Both the position numbers and the translations under genes were made by a program. A stretch of DNA of 64,000 nt from the NCBI RefSeq assembly GCF_014490555.1, contig NZ_CP061032.1, forward strand, positions 62,001-126,000, read 5' to 3'. How positions within the stretch are numbered: position 1 is the stretch's first letter; every line of letters begins with the position of its first letter. Shown one piece after another: positions 50,456 to 60,835 of this stretch. Source of the DNA: Corynebacterium lujinxingii. Its GTDB lineage: Bacteria; Actinomycetota; Actinomycetes; Mycobacteriales; Mycobacteriaceae. Below the pieces are notes generated by a model. The model worked only from the letters and a program-made list of their open reading frames with translations, was not told where the DNA came from and did no database searches.

Positions 50456-52795
50456 TTACGCGGTCGGCGTATCGACGACCGGAGCCGGCCTTGTGGTCAC
50501 ACTCTTGTTGCTAGAGCCGTTGATGTTGACATCAACGCCGCGAACCTGCGGGATGCAAGTGCGCACCGCTGCGGTGAGCAGAAGTGCAGCGACCACGCCG
50601 ACAACACCGCCGCCGACAGCGGTGACCTGGGCGGTGTCGAAGCCGGTGTTGCGCACGGCGTTGTCAAATGCGCGGGATGCCTGACGGGAGAGATCATCCA
50701 GGCCCGGGACCTTCACCTGCTGCGCCAGGGCGAGCGGTACCAGGGCGATCAGCGGCAGGCCGAGACCAACCAGCGGGGCGATGCAGCGCGGGTCGGAGGA
50801 GCCGCCGGCGGTGTTGACGTTGGCGTTCACCAGTGCCGACTCGTCCTTCTGGCCCTTCTTCGAGGAACCGACCAGGCCGCCGTTGGCGTTGCCGGTGACC
50901 TGCACCTCGTTGTTAGACGCATTGCCGGTGACTACGACAGACGGGTTCGCGTTGCCGGTCACGACGGCCGAGTTGTTGGAGCCGATATCGCTCGGGTTGG
51001 CGTTGTTGGTGATTACGGCCGAGTTGTTGGAGCCGATGTCGCTCGGGTTCGCGTTGCCGGTCACGACTGCCGAGTTGTTGGAGCCGATGTCGCTCGGGTT
51101 CGCGTTGCCGGTCACGACTGCCGAGTTGTTGGACGCGTTGTCACGGAAGTCGACGGTCGGGTTCGCGTTGTTGGTGATCACGGCCGAGTTGTTGGAACCG
51201 ATGTCGCTCGGGTTCGCGTTGTTGGTGATGACGGCCGAGTTGTTGGAACCGATGTCGCTCGGGTTCGCGTTGTTGGTGATGACGGCCGAGTTGTTGGAGC
51301 CGATGTCGCTCGGGTTCGCGTTGCCGGTCACGACTGCCGAGTTGTTGGACGCGTTGTCGCGGATGTCGACGGTCGGGTTCGCGTTGTTGGTCACCACAAC
51401 GGAGTTGTTGGAGCCGATGTCGCTCGGGTTCGCGTTGTTGGTGATGACGGCGTTGGCGTTGTCGGTGATGACAACGGACGGGTTCGCGTTGCCGGTCACG
51501 ACCGCCGAGTTGTTCGAGCCGTTGTCGTTGAAGTTGTCGCTCGGGTTGGCGTTGTCGGTGATGACGACGTTGTTGTCCGAGCCGTTGTTCGAGCCGTTGT
51601 CGCGGATGTCCACGGTTGGGTTCGCGTTGTCGGTGATGACAACAGACGGGTTGGCGTTGTTGGTGACCACGGCCGAGTTATTCGAGCCGTTGTCGCGGAT
51701 GTCGACGGTCGGGTTTGCGTTGTTGGTCACCACGACGGAGTTGTTGGAACCGATGTCGCTCGGGTTCGCGTTGTCAGTGACAACCACGGAGTTGTTGGAA
51801 CCGTTGTTGTTGGCGTTGTCGGTGATCACGACTGCGCTCGGCTGGACTTCGACCTTGACGATGCCCTCGAGGAAGCCGCCGCGCGAGCCACCACCGGTGC
51901 CGCCGGTGTTGGAGTCCGAACCGCTGCCGCTGCCGTCGCCACCTCCGATGAGGCCGCCGATAAGGCCGCTCAGGCCACCGCCGCCGCCCAGGCCGCCGAT
52001 GAGGTTGCCTACGAGGTCGCCTGCGCCAGCGGTGCCGGTTGCGCCACCAATGACGTTGCCCACGATGGTGCCCACAGTGCCGGCGATGTCCTCGCCGGTG
52101 GTCTGCGGGTTCAGGGCGCGGATGCGCAGGGTGCGGTCGGCGGTGGAGGTGCCGTCGGTAAACGTCACCGGGATGTCCACGTCGTCGCCGGAGGTGAAGG
52201 TGCCCGGCGCCTTGACCACGATCTTGCCGTTCTGGGCCTCGACGTCCCAGCCGACCACGCCGATGGACTGGAAGCCGACTTGCTTGTCCACGGTGACGCC
52301 TTCCGGCACGTCCCAGGCGTCGACGACCACGGAGCGGCCGCCTTCGAAGTCGAGGGTTTCGCGGGTCTCAACCGGCGGGATTTCGTAGGTCACCGGCGGT
52401 TGTTCGTCGACAATGTTGAGGCGCAGTGTGGTGCGGTACTCCTCGCCCTCGGCCGGGGTCACCTTCACCGGGATGTCCACGTTGCCGGAGCGGAACGCTG
52501 CGGTGGAGGACGGGCGGATCACGGTAAGCACGCCGTTGTCGGTGCTGAAGTTCCAGTTGAAGATGGTGTTGGCGGTCGGAGCGATGCTGTCGCCCGGCTC
52601 GAGAGTGAGGCCTTCGACCTGTGCTTCCTGGGAGTCCCAGATATTGGTTGTGTCGTAGCGAGTCTCGAACGCGGACGCGTCGACGGCAGCTGCGACTGGG
52701 GTGATCTGGGCCGGGGTAACGAACGGCGCGACCAGCGCCAGGGAGAGTGCGCCCGCCGCAATGGTGACGCGTCGGGAACGGACGGTTTTAGCCAT
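50456..52795 (-). CDS. Large exported surface protein with ~17-residue Asn-rich repeats
   Basis: 779 residues. Signal peptide (MAKTVRSRRVTIAAGALSLA) after GAGGAG. Residues about 40-130 and 130-225 look like two Rib/YPDG-type beta domains. A Gly-rich hydrophobic segment (about 245-300) follows, then a long array (about 318-635) of units such as DIGSNNSAVVTGNANPS, with alternating Val/Ile and Asn/Asp as in beta-solenoids. The end has a Cys-flanked module: DPRCIAPLVGLGLPLIALVP, spacer, a second hydrophobic helix, and AVRTCIPQ. No LPXTG. The same C-terminal design appears in the proteins at 18079 and 54712. Probably an adhesin or envelope layer component; not recognised as a named family. Confidence 0.75.
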   Translation of the reverse strand: MAKTVRSRRVTIAAGALSLALVAPFVTPAQITPVAAAVDASAFETRYDTTNIWDSQEAQVEGLTLEPGDSIAPTANTIFNWNFSTDNGVLTVIRPSSTAAFRSGNVDIPVKVTPAEGEEYRTTLRLNIVDEQPPVTYEIPPVETRETLDFEGGRSVVVDAWDVPEGVTVDKQVGFQSIGVVGWDVEAQNGKIVVKAPGTFTSGDDVDIPVTFTDGTSTADRTLRIRALNPQTTGEDIAGTVGTIVGNVIGGATGTAGAGDLVGNLIGGLGGGGGLSGLIGGLIGGGDGSGSGSDSNTGGTGGGSRGGFLEGIVKVEVQPSAVVITDNANNNGSNNSVVVTDNANPSDIGSNNSVVVTNNANPTVDIRDNGSNNSAVVTNNANPSVVITDNANPTVDIRDNGSNNGSDNNVVITDNANPSDNFNDNGSNNSAVVTGNANPSVVITDNANAVITNNANPSDIGSNNSVVVTNNANPTVDIRDNASNNSAVVTGNANPSDIGSNNSAVITNNANPSDIGSNNSAVITNNANPSDIGSNNSAVITNNANPTVDFRDNASNNSAVVTGNANPSDIGSNNSAVVTGNANPSDIGSNNSAVITNNANPSDIGSNNSAVVTGNANPSVVVTGNASNNEVQVTGNANGGLVGSSKKGQKDESALVNANVNTAGGSSDPRCIAPLVGLGLPLIALVPLALAQQVKVPGLDDLSRQASRAFDNAVRNTGFDTAQVTAVGGGVVGVVAALLLTAAVRTCIPQVRGVDVNINGSSNKSVTTRPAPVVDTPTA
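50880..51830 (-). repeat. 51-bp repeat array encoding ~17-aa Asn-rich units
   Basis: Roughly eighteen imperfect units of about 51 bp within the surface protein gene. The commonest encodes DIGSNNSAV(V/I)T(G/N)NANPS. Several neighbouring units (51000-51330) are almost identical, showing recent expansion or gene conversion. Longer variants encode PTVDIRDNGSNNS. Confidence 0.85.
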
Positions 52796-52953
52796 GAAGA
52801 CTCCTCGGTGTGGGGCGCGAACGCCAGGAAGTTGCCAGGTTTTCGCGAGCTTAATCGCAAATACCAGCAAATCTTGACACATTTCATTCAGATCGGCTGT
52901 GCGTCCGCGCGGACGGGTGTAGGCGGGGTGGGTACGCTCGCGGTGTGAACACG

Positions 52954-54306
52954 ATGAACGCGGAGATGATCGCGGACCTGGAAAAGAAGCTGCGGCGCCG
53001 CAGGTTGGGCTCAAGGGACCTGGACGCGATCCAGCACGGCCTGTCGGAGATGCCGCTCGATGACGTCATTGACCTCGTCGAACGCCAACCCGCGAAGCGT
53101 GGCGCGGTGCTGGTGCGGCTCCTTCCGCACGGCAGGGCCGCTGTGCTTTTCGACGCCCTCGATCCCGCTCACCAGGCCGAGATCGTCGAAGCGCTCGGGG
53201 CTGATGAGGTCGCAGGGCTTTTCGACGCCCTCGGCACCGAAGACCGCGTCATGCTCCTGGACTACATGCCGCCGGAGATCGCCGAGCGCTTCCTCAACGA
53301 CTTGGACGAAGAGGAGCGCGCGGATACGAACCTCATCCTCGGCTACGAGAAGGGCTCCGTCGGCCGTGTCATGTCGCCGAATGTTGAGGTGGTGGGGGTT
53401 GATGAGACGGTGCGTGGGGTCGTCGACAAGCTACGCGCCAACGTTGATGACCTGGAGACGATTTACACCGTGCCGGTTGTCGACGACCAGCGCCTTCTCG
53501 CGGGTGTGCTGAGCCTGCGCGATCTGTTCAAAGCGCGTGCCGACGAGCGCGCCAGCGACGTCATGCGCGACACGCCGTTTGTGCGTGACGACGACAACGC
53601 CGAGGACGCTGCCCGCCGCCTGCTGTCATCAGGGCTATTGGCGTTTCCGGTGGTGAACGACGAGCGCAACCTGGTCGGCATTTTCACCTACGACGAGGCC
53701 CAGGACATCGTCGAGCACGCCGACAGCGAGGACTCCGCGCGCCAGGGTGGTGCCGAGTCGCTGAAGCAGCCGTACCTGTCCACGCCTGTGCTCAATCTGG
53801 TGCGCTCGCGCATCGTGTGGCTGCTCGTGCTGGCGGTCTCCGCGATCCTGACTGTGCAGGTGCTGGGTATTTTCGAGGACACGCTCGCCGAGGTCACCGT
53901 ACTGTCGCTGTTTATCCCGCTGCTCACCGGCACCGGCGGCAACACCGGCAACCAGGCGGCGACGACGGTGACGCGTGCGCTTGCGCTTCACGACGTCACC
54001 AAAGGCGACATTCTGAAAGTCATGTGGCGCGAATTCCGCGTCGGCGCGACCCTCGGCGCGGTGCTGGGCGTGCTCGGTCTGGGCATCGCGTGGGCCGTTT
54101 TCGGGCAAGATATCGGGATTGTGATCGGTTCCACACTCTTCTGCGTGTGTGCGATGTCTGCGACTGTGGGCGGCATGATGCCGATCGTCGCAAAGACTGT
54201 CGGCGCGGACCCGGCGGTGTTTTCCAACCCGTTCATCTCTACCTTCTGCGACGCGACCGGATTGGTGATTTACTTCGCGATTGCTAAGACCGTTCTTGGC
54301 CTCTAA
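52954..54306 (+). CDS. mgtE: Magnesium transporter MgtE
   Basis: 450 residues from ATG 52954 (a GTG at 52945 would add three). Soluble N domain of superhelical repeats (LLPHGRAAVLFDALDPAHQA), a CBS pair (VDETVRGVVDKL, VPVVDDQRLLAGVLSLRDLF, FPVVNDERNLVGIFTYDEA), then five membrane helices with the conserved pore sequence PLLTGTGGNTGNQAATTVTR. A Mg2+-gated channel that imports Mg2+ when the cytosolic level is low. Divergent from the repeat surface protein. The two tRNA-Arg copies flank this pair of genes. Confidence 0.94.
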   Translation: MNAEMIADLEKKLRRRRLGSRDLDAIQHGLSEMPLDDVIDLVERQPAKRGAVLVRLLPHGRAAVLFDALDPAHQAEIVEALGADEVAGLFDALGTEDRVMLLDYMPPEIAERFLNDLDEEERADTNLILGYEKGSVGRVMSPNVEVVGVDETVRGVVDKLRANVDDLETIYTVPVVDDQRLLAGVLSLRDLFKARADERASDVMRDTPFVRDDDNAEDAARRLLSSGLLAFPVVNDERNLVGIFTYDEAQDIVEHADSEDSARQGGAESLKQPYLSTPVLNLVRSRIVWLLVLAVSAILTVQVLGIFEDTLAEVTVLSLFIPLLTGTGGNTGNQAATTVTRALALHDVTKGDILKVMWREFRVGATLGAVLGVLGLGIAWAVFGQDIGIVIGSTLFCVCAMSATVGGMMPIVAKTVGADPAVFSNPFISTFCDATGLVIYFAIAKTVLGL

Positions 54307-54380
54307 AACCGTTGCTGAACTGACGTTTTGGCGGTGAGTTCACCTGGGTGTAATGTTCTTCTTCGTTGTCGAGAGACACT

Positions 54381-54456
54381 GCGCCCGTAGCTCAACGGAT
54401 AGAGCATCTGACTACGGATCAGAAGGTTGGGGGTTCGAATCCCTCCGGGCGCACCA
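54381..54456 (+). tRNA. tRNA-Arg(ACG), copy 2
   Basis: Identical to the tRNA at 50209-50284, including the encoded ACCA end. The identity stops within a few bases outside the tRNA on both sides. Confidence 0.97.
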
Positions 54457-54465
54457 ATCATTTCA

Positions 54466-54495
54466 CGCCCCAAGCATTCCGCTTGGGGCGTTTTG
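54466..54495 (+). terminator. Rho-independent terminator after tRNA-Arg copy 2
   Basis: CGCCCCAAGC, 5-nt loop, GCTTGGGGCG, then TTTTG. Perfect 10-bp stem. Confidence 0.9.
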
Positions 54496-54711
54496 TTTGT
54501 GCGTCGCTTGCTGAGAGCTACTTTCGAAGAACTTTAGAATCCGTTTAATCCTGAAAAAGCGCTGATGAAACGTGTATTTGGCGTGGAAGCGTGCTTGAAA
54601 ACGCCTGTCCAAATTGGTAATTTGTTCAACAGTCTCGTGCCTGAAGTTCGTGTTCTATGTACTTCTTGCTCGAATTTCTCCCATATTGAACAAACAACCA
54701 TTGGAGCAATT
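54496..54711. other. AT-rich upstream region of the giant surface protein gene
   Basis: About 215 bp between the terminator and the TTG start. Its base composition is clearly lower in G+C than its surroundings. I see no convincing -35/-10 pair, no tRNA and no coding sequence. A ribosome site (TTGGAGC) lies at its end. Confidence 0.4.
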
Positions 54712-57700
54712 TTGAAGAACGCTTCTAACCCGTTCGAGTTCAACTCGAATGCCGCCCAGGGCCCTTCGAACCCTGAGCGCTATAACGCATCCTCCTCCGC
54801 GGACCGTTCAGCCCGCCGCGGCTTCTCCGGCAAGCGCACCGCAGTGGCGGGCATGACCGCTGTGTCGCTGGCGCTTTCCGGCTTGACCGTGCCGAGTGTT
54901 GTTGGTGGGGGTGGTTCCGGGTTTGCTGAGGCCCAAACGGCTAATGCTGCCAACGAAATGCCAGTAACAGCTTCTGTAAATTACGACAAGGGTGACGCTT
55001 TTTACTCCGTATTCTCAGACCTTCGGGAAGTGCCAGGTAAAATCGACACCTTCCATGTGAGGTTGAAACCTCTGGAGTACAAAAACCGGAAGTTCACCGT
55101 AACCGAGTCATTCCCTGTTGAGGCCGTTTATCGCTACGGGTTTACGGACCAGAACGGCAAAGCGGATACATACGAACAATCCATTTCCGGAATCGGTGTG
55201 CCTGATGCCGACGGTCGCGGCTTCGTTTTTACGCTGGATGAGCCAATTAAAGACATGAAGGCCCATGGCTCGGTGCGGTTTGCTGCGGATCCAAACCGGA
55301 TTTCTGCGGTGGAGCTCAATGCAGACGGAACCGTCAAAGTCAATGGTAAAGGAAACCCTCGCTCGGCTGATCTTCCGAATGCGGCTGGTCAGGCGGGAGT
55401 TATCTCCTACTCCAAGGGCTCGGTGTCTGGCACGGTTGATCCGAAGGGCGTTGACAAGGTTGAGCTGGTTGATGCGCAGGGTAAGCGCTACACAGCGTCG
55501 ATCGATGCCACCACGGGTGAGGTGACGTTGGGTGAGTTGCCGGAGGGGAATTACACCTTGGTGATTGATCCGGCTGATGGTTATGTGAAGCCTGCGGATC
55601 GTACGGTGCCGGTGAAGGCTGGTGAGGACACCCGGCTCGGTGATCTAACGCCGCAGCGCGAGACCGGCTCTATTGGTGGTTCTGTGTCGAATGTTCCTAG
55701 TGGGGCGAATCTCCAGGTCCGCGTGACCGGCAAAGATGACACGACTCGAGGCGTTTCCGAGGTGGTCGATGTCGTCGATGGTTCTTACTCGATTTCGGAC
55801 TTGCCGACCGGCGACTACCTCGTGGAAGTAGTTGCCGAGACTGTGCCTGATGGGTACTCGGTCAGCGGTGGCCAGTCGGCAACCGTCACGCATAACGGCA
55901 CCGACACGAAGAACTTCGAGATTTCTTCTGGACGCGGCAAATTAACGGTCAACCTAACCACGAATACCCCGGTTGAGATTAATGCGGTTCACGACGGGGT
56001 GACATACGCATTCGGCCCGCGGGAAAATTCGTTTACGTGGAATGCTGCCCCGATCGGCGACTACACGGTGGGAGTCGATGCCCCGGAGGGCTACACGGTT
56101 GAGGGCGACACCTCGGTTAACGTGCCTGAAGATGGCGAAGCTATTGCCAACGTGAAGGTCACGCGTGATAAGGGTTCGGTGTCTGGTTCGGTTGATCCGG
56201 ATGTGGTGTCCAAGGTTGAGTTGGTTGACCCGGAGACGCAGGAGCGTCTTGAGGTGCCGATGGATGAATCCGGCAACCTGGATCTGAAGGACATCCCGAC
56301 GGGTGATTACACCGTTGTGGTCACGCCGAAGGATGGGTACACCGCGCCTGCTGAGCAGACGGTGACGGTGGAGAAAGACCAGAACACCACGCTGGAGAAG
56401 TTGGCACCGACGCGTGATAAGGGTTCGGTGTCTGGTTCGGTTGATCCGGATGTGGTGTCCAAGGTTGAGTTGGTTGACCCGGAGACGCAGGAGCGTCTTG
56501 AGGTGCCGATGGATGAATCCGGCAACCTGGATCTGAAGGACATCCCGACGGGTGATTACACCGTTGTGGTCACGCCGAAGGATGGGTACACCGCGCCTGC
56601 TGAGCAGACGGTGACGGTGGAGAAAGACCAGAACACCACGCTGGAGAAGTTGGCACCGACGCGTGATAAGGGTTCGGTGTCTGGTTCGGTTGATCCGGAT
56701 GTGGTGTCCAAGGTTGAGTTGGTTGACCCGGAGACGCAGGAGCGTCTTGAGGTGCCGATGGATGAATCCGGCAACCTGGATCTGAAGGACATCCCGACGG
56801 GTGATTACACCGTTGTGGTCACGCCGAAGGATGGATGGGTACACCGCGCCTGCTGAGCAGACGGTGACGGTGGAGAAAGACCAGAACACCACGCTGGAGA
56901 AGTTGGCACCGACGCGTGATAAGGGTTCGGTGTCTGGTTCGGTTGATCCGGATGTGGTGTCCAAGGTTGAGTTGGTTGACCCGGAGACGCAGGAGCGTCT
57001 TGAGGTGCCGATGGATGAATCCGGCAACCTGGATCTGAAGGACATCCCGACGGGTGATTACACCGTTGTGGTCACGCCGAAGGATGGGTACACCGCGCCT
57101 GCTGAGCAGACGGTGACGGTGGAGAAAGACCAGAACACCACGCTGGAGAAGTTGGCACCGACGCGTGATAAGGGTTCGGTGTCTGGTTCGGTTGATCCGG
57201 ATGTGGTGTCCAAGGTTGAGTTGGTTGACCCGGAGACGCAGGAGCGTCTTGAGGTGCCGATGGATGAATCCGGCAACCTGGATCTGAAGGACATCCCGAC
57301 GGGTGATTACACCGTTGTGGTCACGCCGAAGGATGGGTACACCGCGCCTGCTGAGCAGACGGTGACGGTGGAGAAAGACCAGAACACCGAGCTGGATAAC
57401 CTCAATCCGACTCCGGTTCCGACGCCGACGCCGACGACCTCGGAACCGACCACGTCAACTCCGGAACCGACCACGTCGACCCCGGAACCGACCACGTCGA
57501 CCCCGGAACCGACCACGTCGACCCCGGAACCGACCACGTCAACTCCGGAACCGACCACGTCGACCCCGGAACCGACCACGTCGACCCCGGAACCGACCAC
57601 GTCAACTCCGGAACCGACCACGTCAACTCCGGAACCGACCACGTCAACTCCGGAACCGACCACGTCAACTCCGGAACCGACCACGTCGACCCCGGAACCG

Positions 57701-60664
57701 ACCACGTCGACCCCGGAACCGACCACGTCAACTCCGGAACCGACCACGTCGACCCCGGAACCGACCACGTCAACTCCGGAACCGACCACGTCGACCCCGG
57801 AACCGACCACATCGACACCGGTCGAGGATGACAAGCCGACTGGCGCCATCGTCGGCAAGGTCACTGATGATAAGGGCGACCCGCTGCCGAGCACGGATGA
57901 GAACGGCAACCGGACTCCGTCGAAGGTGACTGTCACCGACGACAAGGGCAATAAGGTTGGCGAGCCTGTTGAGACCGACGAGAACGGTGAGTTCACGATT
58001 CCGGAGCTTCCGGACGGCGAGTACGTCGTTTCCGTGGAGACCCCGGAGGGCCACAACGATCCGAAGCCTCAGGTGGTTGAGGTCAAGGATGGCAAGCCGA
58101 CGGAGATCCCGCCGTTTGTCTCCACCAACCCGACTCGTGATCTGGAGGATAAGTCGGACCGTATCGTGCCGGGCACGATCGGCGGCTGGTTGCTTGATGA
58201 CGGCAACAACCCGATCCGCGATTCCGAGATCCGTCTCGTGAAGGAAGGCGTGGTCGACCCGACTACCGGTGAGACCTTCGATTACGAGATCCCGGTCACG
58301 GTTGATGAGGACGGTTTCTTCGTCACCCCGGAGATCGACTTCGACTACTTCCCGGACGGTGAAGCCGAGTTCGACCTGGACATCACCCTGCCGGAGGGTT
58401 GGCCGGATGTCGATGTCAACGGCGACCCGTTGGACCGTAAGGTCACGGTGAAGGAGGACGAGCCGACGAACCTGGATAAGATTCGCGTGCAGGCGCCTGA
58501 GACGCAGTCCATTGAGGGCCGTGTCGACGACGGTAACGGCAAGGCTGTGCCGGGCACTGTTGTTGTGGTGACCGATCCGCGCGGCAATTCCAAGGTTGTG
58601 CCGGTCGAGGATGATGGTTCGTTCAAGATTGACGATGTCATCCCGGGTGTGCACGAGGTTGAGGTGCTCACCCCGGGCAATGATCGTGATGTTGATCCGA
58701 TCAAGGTCCCGGTCCGTGAGGGCGACAAGGTTGAACTCCCGGAGATTCACCTGACGCCAAACGCGTCCCTTGAGCTGGAAAAGCAGGTCTGGGGCCGCGA
58801 CGCTGACTTCAACGAGCAGGTCAAGGACGACGACGGCAACCTTGTCGACGACGTCTGGACGATGAAGGCTGGCGAGGATCTTTACTACGAGTTCTTCATC
58901 ACCAACACTGGCGATACTCCGATCAGCAACATCAAGATTGATGACCCGGAGCTGGAAAAGCGCAACATTGAGCTGACCATGCCGGAGGGCTGGACTGCTG
59001 AGTCTGAGCTTGCCCCGGGTGCCACCGAGGTGTTCAAGGCGAAGATGACCGCGCCGGATGCGTTCGACTTCAACAACATCGCCACCGCCAACGGTGTGAC
59101 GGGCGCGGGCGACAAGGTTGGTTCCGCCCCGGATTCCGCATACACGAAGTTCATGGACGGCTCCGTGGAGAAGAAGGTCAACGCCCGCTTCGCGACGAAT
59201 CCGGATAAGCCGGCTCGTCTTGGTGTCCAGGATGCGATGGGCTTCACCTACGAGGTGAAGAACACCGGTTCTGCTCCGATGGTGAATGTCACTTTGACTG
59301 ACGCTGTGTACGAGGGTGAATACGATCCCAACCACCCGAAGTTCGATCCGGAGCAGATGAAGAAGGTCAAGGACCTCGAGATCATCGAGCCGGAGGGCTT
59401 TAACGGCACGCTGCTGCCGGGCCAGAAGGTCATCTTCACCGCGGAGATCCCGGAGGGGCTGACCCCGGGTCTGCGTCACCACAATGCCGCAGAGGCACGT
59501 GGTGAGTTGCCGAAGCGTCCGGCACGTGGTCGCGGTATCGCTGGTGAACCGGACTACGGCGAGGATCCGTCGTCGGTGCTGATCATCTCCCCGCGTGAGA
59601 ATCTGAAGGGCAACGCGCACATCATCGTCGATAAGGGCGCTGCTCTTGCGGGCGATCGTCGCGCGGTGCTGTGGATCGACGACAACGGCAACGGCAAGCA
59701 GGATCCGGGCGAGGGTGTCAGCGGCCTTGATGTTTCGCTGGTGCCGACCGACGGCTCCCCGGCTGTTGCGGGTGCGACGAACGAGGACGGCAATGTGCTG
59801 TTCGAGAGCGTCCCCTACGGCGAGTACACGTTCCAGGTCAAGAACCCGGGCAACCTGCGTCTGGTTGATCCGAAGGATCCGAACAACAACTCGTTTAAGG
59901 CCGGCTCTGTTCTTGAGACCAAGCCGTTCACCGTTGACACTGAGGACGAGGTCTTCGAAAACATCCAGCTCGAGAAGGGCAACGGTGTTTCCGGTGGCGG
60001 CGGTCTCAATGGTGAGGGCAACGGCGCTGTCGACGGCGAAGTTGACGGCATCATCGAAGAGGATGGCAGCTCCCTGGGCAAGTGCCTCGCGACGGCGTCT
60101 TCCGTGTCCAACCCGGTTGCGTGGCTGGTCCCGATCGGCCTGCTGAGTGCCGTCATGGGCGGCATCGGCGTGATGTTCGAAGACGAGCTCAACGCAGCCG
60201 CGGCTCAGGCCAACGAGGCCGTGCGTCGTGTGATGCCGAACGTCGACCTGGGCATCGGCTTCGAGCAGCCGCAGTGGATGGCTGAGACCCAGGCAAAGTG
60301 GCAGGCACAAATCGACCAGGTGAACCGTCAGCTGGCGCAGATCAACCCAGCTGCACCGGCAGCGGCCGCAGGTGTTGGTGTGCTGGCCATCGCGGGTCTG
60401 CTCACCGGCCTGTACTACGCCTCTTGCCAGCTCGGCTGGAACGAGCCGACCGAGGGCGGTAGCTCCTCCGGTTCCTCGAGCAGCACCGAGGGTGAGGACG
60501 TTGAGGGCACCGAAGGCGGCAGCTCCTTCGGTTCCTCGAGCCGCGCCGGGGGCGAGAACGTCGAGGGCGAGACCGCAGGTTCCTCCTTCGAGGGCTCGTC
60601 CAAGAAGAACGAAGACGAGGCTGACGCTGAGGAGGCCCCGGCCGACGAGGCCGCGGCGAACTAA
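54712..60664 (+). CDS. Giant repetitive surface protein, interrupted by a 4-bp frameshift at ~56831
   Basis: If the frameshift is ignored the product is ~1982 residues. The start is inferred as TTG 54712 after TTGGAGC, followed by an extended signal region (RRGFSGKRTAVAGMTAVSLA, cleavage near AQTANA). Then come a ~180-residue N-terminal domain, three diverged and five nearly identical 83-residue prealbumin-like modules (DKGSVSGSVDPDVVSKVELV), an 18-unit EPTTSTP stalk, further carboxypeptidase-regulatory-like domains, DUF11-like (YYEFFITNTGDTPISNIKI) and SdrD B-like (LWIDDNGNGKQDPGEGVSGL) modules. The end is a Cys-flanked hydrophobic module (LGKCLATASS ... YYASCQLGW) and a Ser/Glu-rich tail. 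An extra ATGG at 56831-56838 shifts the frame: the 5' part stops at 56856, and the 3' part is open from 56801. Confidence 0.8.
56161..57409 (+). repeat. Five tandem 249-bp units (83-aa prealbumin-like modules)
   Basis: Units begin at 56161, 56410, 56659, 56912 and 57161. The spacing is 249 bp except for the third unit, which is 253 bp because it carries the 4-bp ATGG insertion. Units are almost identical at the DNA level, so copy number is liable to change by recombination and may be mis-assembled. Confidence 0.95.
57443..57820 (+). repeat. Eighteen 21-bp units encoding EPTTSTP
   Basis: GAACCGACCACGTC(A/G)AC(T/C)CCG repeated eighteen times without interruption. It encodes an extended Pro/Thr stalk, a likely wall-spanning and possibly O-glycosylated region. 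The two synonymous unit types alternate irregularly, showing block duplications. Confidence 0.95.
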
Positions 60665-60686
60665 CCCGCCCGCGATCTAGGCGCTG

Positions 60687-60735
60687 ACCCGCCCGCGCGA
60701 CTGACAGCAAATGTTCAGTCTGCGGGCGGGTTTTG
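60687..60735 (+). terminator. Rho-independent terminator after the giant surface protein
   Basis: Long stem ACCCGCCCGC / GCGGGCGGGT with an inner GACTGA/TCAGTC stem, followed by TTTT. Confidence 0.9.
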
Positions 60736-60753
60736 CTTTATCCGTCGGATGTA

Positions 60754-60782
60754 TTGAGATGCACAAGTTTGGCGTATACATT
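60754..60782 (+). promoter_or_regulatory. Putative promoter of the LADTG surface protein gene
   Basis: TTGAGA (60754-60759), 17-bp spacer, TACATT (60777-60782). It lies about 54 nt upstream of the ATG at 60836, so this transcript would have a leader with an AGAGGGA ribosome site. Confidence 0.6.
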
Positions 60783-60835
60783 CGTAGGTGGTTTTTGGGG
60801 CGCACGCGCGCTTTCTCTATTTTCGAGAGGGAACA

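Noticed and set aside
50781..52388. Long Leu/Thr/Ala-rich plus-strand frame antisense to the Asn-rich surface protein
   Set aside because: A by-product of the 51-bp repeats; no start signal and no recognisable domain.
50285..54380. Genomic island or prophage between the two tRNA-Arg genes
   Set aside because: No integrase, recombinase or phage gene; mgtE is a housekeeping-type gene. Only the direct tRNA repeat supports it.
57443..57820. Regular short repeats as a possible CRISPR array
   Set aside because: The 21-bp units are contiguous and coding with no spacers; no cas genes are in the window.
57770..60310. 846-codon open frame on the minus strand, antisense to the giant surface protein
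   Set aside because: It arises from the regular codon pattern of the high-GC repetitive gene, lacks a start context and known domains, and the plus strand has clear domain matches.
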